A DNA stretch of 32,956 bases from Chara braunii. Lineage: Eukaryota; Streptophyta; Charophyceae; Charales; Characeae. Of the stretch, positions 26,900 to 32,956 are shown piece by piece (position 1 is the first letter of the stretch; each line of letters opens with the position of its first letter). Made by a program: the position numbers and the translations under genes. The DNA lies in assembly GCA_003427395.1 (NCBI GenBank), contig BFEA01000327.1:701400-734355 (forward strand), written 5' to 3'. A model generated the notes under the pieces. The model searched no databases and was not told where the DNA came from. It was given only the letters and a program-made list of their open reading frames with translations.

Positions 26900-29476
26900 G
26901 CGCTGAAGTTCAAACAAAGGTTGTCTTGAAACGGGCCTAAAAGTGGCCTGTGCTGATCCCTGGTCTGGCGCCTGAGTTTCAGGAAAGGTCGACTTTATGA
27001 GGGCCTGAAAATGGCCCTCTTTTTCAGGCTTTTAGGCTGAAATGACACAGGGCCTGGAGGGCCCTTATTTTCCGTCTGGTCGGGCACTGCAGGCCCGTGT
27101 GAATGCTCAGTATGCCACAGCACGACTCGATGTTAAGAAGCATATGTTAGTGACTTGGTCATAAGCTTGAATCCGGGGGAGAGAGAAGGGGACAGAACAT
27201 CAAAGCCAAAAACAAGTCCGTCACGTTCGTCAAGGTAGTACTTTTAAGGACTCTACATAGGCAGGCCTGTACCTCCTCGGTCCAGAGGTTGTTAGATTTT
27301 ATCTTCAGAGCCTGCAGGTCGAGGAGGGCTGTGTGCGAGTACCATTTCAGGCTGGCCTCGTGCTAGGAGTTAAAGAAAATGAGTACTTCCCACTGCGCCA
27401 ATTTGGATGTGGTGTTCATGGGCTTCCCTTGCGTCCCCAGTACATAGTGGTTCTCAATATACTTGTTTATCTACTCTGTCTGTATACTTTCCCTCATCTG
27501 TAGCGGCATTCCAGAGAAGAGGAGGGAGTCGAAACCTGCTGATGGTTACCCCCCCCCTACTTCGCCTGTGATTGTGCCGTGGACAGCCTGATCTCCCACC
27601 TCCCCTTCCCTCTTCCTTAGTTGCGGCATCACCACTCCATTCAGTGTGGGGTGCTCCTGGTACTTCCCTTTTTCCATGGAATTCCTCAGCTTACTACACT
27701 TGTCCAACTGGCGCTGTACCCCTGTAATAACCTGCAAAATTAAAGATTGTGAAACATGTGCTTCTCTAAGTTTTTGCCGCTGTTTCGTGTTCTTGCTTGT
27801 GTTCGGGCCATCTGAACCTTTGTGCCATGTTTATGTATGGCTGTCTGAGTGCCTATGTATGCGTGCAGGCAGCTGTGAGTGTAGGTTGCTGTGAATAAGG
27901 CCTATGGACCTGGCACTACTGCTGTGGCCATGTGTGTTTGGGATGCAGTGGGTAGGTTAGAGGGAAATGAGGCCCACGGAGGCCAGAATCAAGTAGCAGC
28001 GGGCAGAAACTAGAAAGGCTTGGGTAGGCCAGGGTAGCACCTTGGAGGCCGGTAGGTCTCAGCGGGTAGGTTCTAGAGCTACTGGCCTGGAAACACCGGT
28101 AAGTAGGGGCTAGGTCTAGGTCCGCAGATACATATCAGACTGCAATGATGTTCTTGCCAAAAAAGGGGAGGGAAACCGGTAGGACTAGAGGTCGGGTAGC
28201 TGATAGTCACCGTGGAGGAGTCCAGAGGCCAAGTATATCAATAGAGGCAGAGCTGGATTCCACCTCATTCTTGGGGTGGGCAAGCCATGAGGCTGCTTAA
28301 GTGCTCACCAAGCCTGGTGTGGCACTGGGCAGCTGTTGGAGGCGGAGCTGACTCCCACCTTGGCCATGGTGAAAGAAGCCAAGGCGAAGGAAGAAATAGA
28401 CAAGGCTATGGTGAAGAAGTGAGGAAGACGAAAGAAAAAGGAGGAGGAAGAAGAGGGAGGAGAGTGAAGGCTGTGGATGACATCTCCATCCCCTTGGTTG
28501 GCGCTGCACCTGGAAAGGCCCTCGATAGGGTTACAAAGTCAAGAGGCTTGGCAGTGGAAGTGGCAGGGCTAGTAGAGCTTTGCGTTGTCCTCTGAACATC
28601 CAGGCTAGGCCTGGATGCCGCCGCCATAGCCGGATGCTCAACGTAGGAGTGGTGGGAGGTGTAGGTGGTCAAAGGTGACTCCATGTGATGTTGGCAGTAA
28701 GGGGGAGAATCAGACATTGATACTGGTTCATTCATTCGTTGTTATTGTTGTTCTTATAACGAAGAAGATGTTGGGGGTCATTATGGGGTGGAGAGATGGT
28801 GGCAAGTTAAGGGAGGAGTGGCATTGGTTCCAGCTTGTGTTCATACATGGCTATTTGGAAACACGAATGAAGAACCAGGGGTCTCTGCATCACTTTTCTG
28901 GCCTCCGTCCTTTCTTGCCAACATTTGTTTTTCATTTGGCTTCATTTGTTTCACTTCTGCTCTATGGATGGGTGATAAGTTCGGTCGAAAAGGTTTTGTG
29001 GTTTTCTCTAAATGCCATTCAAGAGACCCCCAAAATAGTTGGGGGGAGTGTTAGTGAGGGGCGAGGGGCGGTGCACCTTCTCTCACTAGTGGTAGACCTG
29101 GGTTTGAGAAAGGCATATGTGCCACGTTGTGAACAAAGAACGCGAGTTCAGAACTGTATTCAGCTCCTTTAACCCATGGAATTCCCACACTCTCCTCCAT
29201 TCAGTGACAAACCAAACTCCAAGAAGTAAGCAGTGTTGAGAAGAAGGGTGCAGAACCACTAATGTAGCCATCCTTGACATGCAAGTAGGGCCCCTTCCCA
29301 ACATGCCCAGTCCTTCTTCTCAACAACGCAGAAGGGACGGGGAGGTGAAGGGAGGCAGGAAGCGGAAGAAAGAATTGAGAGCGGTCACAGGGAGACGATG
29401 AAAGAACAGGAAGAGGAAAAGAGGGAGGTGAAGCAGAGCAACAAGAATGAGAGCACAGTAGTGAAGAACTCCTTAC
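26900..29476. other. No recognised gene; probable intronic or intergenic DNA
   Basis: No protein family was recognised on either strand. Seen here are small inverted repeats (GAGGGCC/GGCCCTC at 26999-27019; CCTGAgttTCAGG near 26981), the second polypurine-like repeat at 28697, and frames at 28287-28595 and 28675-29172 without family features. The part nearest 29476 is downstream of a 5' splice site on minus and so is probably intron of the H+-ATPase gene. Confidence 0.4.
28697..28760 (+). repeat. Polypurine-tract-like direct repeat, second copy
   Basis: GGGGGAGAATCAGACATTGA and following bases match 25806-25866. The similarity ends near 28760. If these are two LTR starts in plus orientation, they lie 2.89 kb apart, but the DNA between has no Pol and no primer-binding site on plus. 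Confidence 0.4.
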
Positions 29477-29842
29477 CTGTGATCATCTTGACAACGACAC
29501 CATACTTCTGTGCTCTCTCAATGGTCTCCTTGGTATCAGGTCGAGGAGGATCAAGGAACGTTAGAATCCCCAGTAGTCGCCACTTGTCCGCTTCATCGGA
29601 CTGTGCCACAGCAAGACAACGAATACCACGTAGACCAAGCTGTGTAACCTTCTCATTCACCACCGGACCTATCTCGTTCTTGTTATGGCACAGATCCAGG
29701 ATGATGTGGGGAGCCCCCTTGGTGGTCTTGAATATCTTGCCGTCTGGACTCTTCAGAGTCCCTTCTGTACGCTTTACCTTCGGATTGAATGGCATGTAAT
29801 CAATCTGTTGATACGCATCAAGGTGGGCAAGATCCACCGATC
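29477..29842 (-). CDS. Exon of a P3A-type plasma-membrane H+-ATPase
   Basis: A 366-bp exon, 122 codons long, without stops. It codes for part of the nucleotide-binding domain of a proton pump that uses ATP to move H+ out of the cell: IDYMPFNPKVKRTEGTLKS, the ATP-site KGAP motif (TKGAPHIILDLCHN), GLRGIRCLAVAQ, LGILTFLDPPRPDTKETI, and KMITG, whose next residue would start the GD hinge. The 3' border on minus is ACAG followed by GTAAGG, a good 5' splice site; the 5' border is TCCACAG followed by GATCGG, a good 3' splice site. Both junctions are phase 1, so the exon length is a multiple of three. Sequence style is closer to algal and protist pumps than to the land-plant type (from memory). The phosphorylation-site exon and the exon after MITG were not found in the window; long introns or a lone duplicated exon are both possible. 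Confidence 0.9.
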
Positions 29843-30198
29843 CTGTGGATGAAGCAAGTGGCAGAATAATGGCCAACAGACTTAGGCAAGGTCTTTGACA
29901 GAAAAATGTGGCAATCGCAATCAAGAACCTATCCATTTCAGACTTTATGGACTCTGTGCACAGCGCTCTGTATGCCATTGAAACACACGGCAGTGATTGC
30001 TGCATGCATCCTGAGCTGCCATTCCTGAGGGTAGGATGGTGCACCATCCCCGACGACAAGGTCACATGGTGTCAGCACTGCTACCTTACGATATGTTCTT
30101 CACCTACAGATCTTTGATGAAGAAATAAGTACACTCTGCCATAGTCTGTCAATTGTTCCATGACATCCAGCAAGACCATTCTTGGTCTCGTCTCCCAT

Positions 30199-30201
<3 letters not shown>

Positions 30202-30267
<66 letters not shown>
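30202..30267. repeat. (CT)n microsatellite
   Basis: About 65 bases of CT, lying upstream of the ATPase exon with respect to the minus strand, probably in an intron. Confidence 0.97.
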
Positions 30268-30552
30268 GTATACATATCGTCAAAGAGAACTGCCAAGTAA
30301 ACCGTCGGCAGAGAGGGAGAAGAGGACAACAAAAAAGGGGCTGTGACAAACTGTTTCGTCCGAGTTTCACCGACTAATCAGGAGGCTGAACCATATATAT
30401 ATTCTGTTTGATATATTATATCAAGCATTGAATATGATATCTGATTTCGGTGCGTGCTATCATTCATCACTGCAGTTGGAAGCTACAGCTGATATTTACG
30501 ACCATGATAAGAAATACCTAGAGACGACACTGAGTAAGCAATCACAATTAGA

Positions 30553-30876
30553 ATGAAAAATCAGGACACACTCCAAGAGGGGTTCTCTGGGCGTTTTCAT
30601 ACAATAAAACATTTCAAGAGTTTCAGTCCGTTGAAAGCAAAAACTGTTCTAGGTGCATTCCACAGGATCTTGACCAACATGTCCAACCAAGAAGACTGCA
30701 TTGAAGTAATTAAATTATTTTTTACTGAATGCAGAAATTTGGATTACCCCGTCGACGCTTTGAGAAAAAAAAAATTGGCGATCAGGACCAAAATGGATAG
30801 GGACATAGCTGCCAAGATAATTCATTGGTTGCAGCATAAGCGGTGCAGTCGGAATAAAAATGGGCTGTTCACGTAG
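30553..30876 (+). pseudogene. ORF of uncertain nature, possibly a retroelement fragment
   Basis: The frame encodes 107 residues. Part of it (LFFTECRNLDYPVDALRKKK) resembles, by eye, the helical end of some non-LTR or Penelope/DIRS-type reverse transcriptases, where a long helix is followed by a Tyr-Pro turn. No catalytic motif is present. Amino-acid composition is ordinary and the frame is not built of repeats, which is why it is listed. It could be a chance frame. Confidence 0.25.
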
Positions 30877-30959
30877 ATAAATAAATAAAAAAGCACGATG
30901 GAATAAAGAACCTGAGAAATCTCAGCGACCGTGCAGATGACACTAAAACTGGCTCTGAA

Positions 30960-31160
30960 AATGCAGACTTTTTTTTTTTTTTTTAATAAAGAAGAACACC
31001 CCTTTTGTAGCGGTACCCCTATGGACCGGCAGTGAGACCGGACCAGTTTCAGGCCGCCGGCCTGACCCTGGTCCGGTACCAGGTTGTTCCCGTGCCTGGA
31101 CCCAGGCCGGTATATCACTTCGGCCTAGGCCCAGGTCCAGGCAGGGAGTCAGTTGGTTCA
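30960..31160. repeat. GC-rich palindromic block
   Basis: After a T18 run at 30968-30985 follow overlapping inverted words: GGTACC, GGACCGG, GGCCGCCGGCC, CCTGGTCC, CCAGGCCGG. The style resembles the ends of the inserts at 9443 and 22277 and the block at 6880, so it may be the end of a similar non-autonomous transposon. No boundaries could be set. Confidence 0.35.
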
Positions 31161-31203
31161 TTCATTCTTCATTCACTCAGCTGCTGCTTCTCGTGTGTGT
31201 CCA

Positions 31204-31205
<2 letters not shown>

Positions 31206-31266
<61 letters not shown>

Positions 31267-31267
31267 N

Positions 31268-31354
<87 letters not shown>
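31206..31354. repeat. (CT)n-(CA)n doublet microsatellite
   Basis: CT 31206-31245, CA to 31266, N at 31267, then a second CT 31268-31309 and CA to 31354. The second block repeats the plan of the first, so either a tandem duplication or a mis-joined gap at the N is likely. Confidence 0.95.
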
Positions 31355-31355
<1 letters not shown>

Positions 31356-31389
31356 ATCACCGCATGTGCCATCTGCATGTGTGCCACAT

Positions 31390-31401
31390 TGGTATCGGAG
31401 C
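31390..31401 (+). other. tRNA-iMet primer-binding site
   Basis: TGGTATCGGAGC, identical to those at 6200, 6218 and 7615. The DNA before it reads GTGCCACAT, so an LTR ending in CA near 31388 is plausible. About 220 bases later an rRNA fragment starts; no Gag follows within the window. Confidence 0.65.
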
Positions 31402-31623
31402 GGAGTCTCGACCTCTGCTCCCACCCTCCGGCCCCTCTCCAGTTATCCAGCAATCAGGGCCAGCCATCTCCAAAGCTGGCACATGTAACTGCACCTGGCC
31501 GTCAACGTGACCAGGTACATTCTTCAACCAAGCTGGCGTTTTTCATCATCCCCGCCAGCTGCTGCTGCTCTCCTATGGACGTGAGGTGGCGCTGTTGGTG
31601 GCATTGGTGCGACTGCACAAAGA

Positions 31624-31811
31624 ACGCCCGAACGCCTGCTCCTCCCACGGATTGAATGGCCCGCTGAAGTGTCTGGATTGCTGGCCGTTCGCAGCTGACG
31701 CTTCTGTGAGAAGTTCATCGACCCTGACGCTGCTGTGAGAAGTTCATCGACCCTTATCATTGAAGAAGTCGTAATGAGGTTCCCGTTGGTGAACCTGCGG
31801 AAGGATCATTG
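31624..31811 (+). pseudogene. Decayed 3' end of 18S rRNA
   Basis: The last part of the small-subunit rRNA can be followed: CGCCCG near 31624, GGATTGAATGGCCCG (31659-31673), TGAAGTGT, TGTGAGAAGTTCAT, CTTATCATT, AAGTCGTAA, and the strongly conserved end GGTGAACCTGCGGAAGGATC (31787-31806) with ATTG. From AAGTCGTAA to the end I count four mismatches with the plant consensus; upstream it is more diverged and has deletions. A 29-bp segment (31696-31724) is tandemly duplicated at 31725-31753. Divergence in universally conserved positions and the duplication rule out a working gene. It lies directly after a retroelement leader. Confidence 0.88.
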
Positions 31812-32654
31812 ACACGTGGACGGCCGACCTCTTGCCACGTCAGCACGTCCTCCCCTTCCCGTTCTCCTCCCCTTCCCCTCCCCGATAGCACGCACGTGCG
31901 AGGACCCTCTTGACCCCGATTCTCCCACACCCCTGATCCCGACTCTCCCCTGCTACTCCTCTACTCCGCGATCCCGACCCCGACCTTCTCCCACCACGAG
32001 TGCCACCATCCCAACCCCCCTACCTTCCCCACTCCCTTTCCCAATCCCGATCCCATTCTCGATTCTCCTCCGATCTTCCCCCTGATCCCATCCCCGTTCC
32101 CCACCCGCTGCGCCCCGCCCCGATCCTGACCAATTCCCCAACCCCCCCCCTCTCCTCCACCGATCCCGATCCCGCCTTTCTCCGCTCCCGATTCCAACCC
32201 CCCCTGCGCGCTGTCGGAGAGCGGCGCGCCGCGTCAACGTATAGTTGACTCGTCGCGGCCAGCCTCCGCACCGTAGGGCTGCATGTGGTCACAATCAGCA
32301 GAATGTTGGCGCGCTGGTTTGGCCCTTGGGTCGAGTCAGCAGGCAAAACGGCGCGACGGTCCAGCCCCATGGAGATCGAATCACGGCTTTTGGGCTGAAC
32401 CGCCGCGTCTGCAAGGGCCAGATTAGTAGGGCCCGGTTCGAACGGTACTGAAAACGGACCAAGGATTAGTGAAAAAAAATAGAATTGACCACTTGGGACC
32501 GGATTTACCGCGTCAGGGAGAGTATGGCCCGAAATGGTCAAGGGGGAATACAGGATTAGGCCCTTGTTAAGATTAAGAGGGGTGTTTCGTTTTCAAAACA
32601 AAGCCGACCCTTAGTATTCCAAAGTCGGGCCAGTTCAAGCCCGACACTAATTTA
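31812..32654. other. C-rich, ITS-like tract and spacer without gene
   Basis: From 31812 to about 32200 the DNA is a degenerate C-rich repeat of CCCGAT/CCCGAC-type words. It sits where ITS1 would follow 18S, but no 5.8S sequence appears. From 32200 to 32654 mixed DNA follows with no recognised feature except a short rRNA-like word discussed under rejected items. Confidence 0.45.
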
Positions 32655-32956
32655 GTACTGGTCCGTGCTATTTTTAGCACAGGCCACACTATTTTTAGCA
32701 CAGGCCTGAGTTATTTTTAGCGCAGGCTTGCGCTAAATATAGCGCAGGCCCGCGCTATTTTTATCCCAAGCCCCGCGCTAATTTTAGTGCTGTCCCACGC
32801 TAGTTTTAGCACAGGCCCGTGCTATATTTAGCACAGGCCCGTGCTATTTTTAACACGGGGGCTGACTGTTCGTGTCCCAAAGTCGGGACTGTCCCAGTCC
32901 CGTGCTAATTTTAGCGTAGTCCCACGCTAATTTTAGCACAGGCCCGCGCTATATTT
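32655..32956. repeat. Tandem array of 22-bp hairpin units
   Basis: Units of about 22-24 bp such as GTGCTATTTTTAGCACAGGC run to the end of the window. Most contain a small palindrome, GTGCTA/TAGCAC or GCGCTA/TAGCGC, around a T-rich centre, separated by AGGCCC or GTCCC. The array is interrupted near 32855-32900 and continues beyond the window. Confidence 0.85.

Noticed and set aside
31032-31655. 207-residue plus-strand frame
   Set aside because: Most of it translates CT/CA microsatellites and a retroelement leader, and its end runs into the rRNA pseudogene.
32438-32470. 28S rRNA fragment (ACGGACCAAGGA word)
   Set aside because: Only about a dozen bases match the conserved large-subunit stretch; the flanks do not extend the match, so chance is likely.

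Overview
This is a repeat-dense, gene-poor piece of a eukaryotic nuclear genome, most likely a streptophyte (charophyte) green alga; Chara is my best guess. The guess rests on Ty3/gypsy elements of a type I associate with Chara, on an algal-type P-type H+-ATPase exon with GT-AG borders, on primer-binding sites complementary to initiator-Met tRNA, and on abundant CT/CA and GA microsatellites. No search was run, so the species is an inference. Scattered single Ns and one embedded sequencing adapter show that this is a draft assembly.

Layout. 1-5065: microsatellite, GC-rich spacer, then a decayed chromovirus (family A: Gag, RT-RNase H, integrase, chromodomain). 5066-7640: LTR-like DNA with a TATA box, three tRNA-Met primer-binding sites and a small ORF with one membrane segment. 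7641-8259: AT-rich spacer. 8260-11020: a non-coding, hairpin-built repeat (copy A), interrupted by a 0.7-kb transposon-like insertion. 11020-15280: GC-rich DNA with no recognisable gene, a Tn5/Nextera mosaic end inside a false 94-bp duplication, and a second hairpin family. 15290-16910: relic of a second gypsy family (family B: linker, protease, partial RT). 18029-19488: GA microsatellite and an 81/90-bp satellite. 20718-23206: copy B of the hairpin repeat. 23207-25539 (minus): family B Gag relic. 25800-29400: LTR-like and unrecognised DNA. 29477-29842 (minus): one intact exon of a P3A plasma-membrane H+-ATPase, the only convincing host gene segment. 31206-31401: CT/CA microsatellites and a primer-binding site. 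31624-31811: a decayed 3' end of 18S rRNA. 32655 to the end: a tandem array of short hairpins.

The most interesting signal is structural. Copies A and B are built from two series of stem-loops. One series keeps an almost invariant apical core while its flanking arms change from unit to unit and stay complementary, including compensated changes between the paralogous copies. Two unrelated repeats (13437-13657 and 32655-32956) follow the same rule of constant loop and variable complementary arms. This suggests either selection on RNA structure or a DNA process that keeps rewriting palindrome arms.

The retroelements are dead. Family A has lost its protease, its zinc knuckle and the first catalytic Asp of RT. 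Family B survives as two non-identical fragments in opposite orientation. Many of their stops fit C-to-T or G-to-A transitions, as expected from decay of methylated cytosine.
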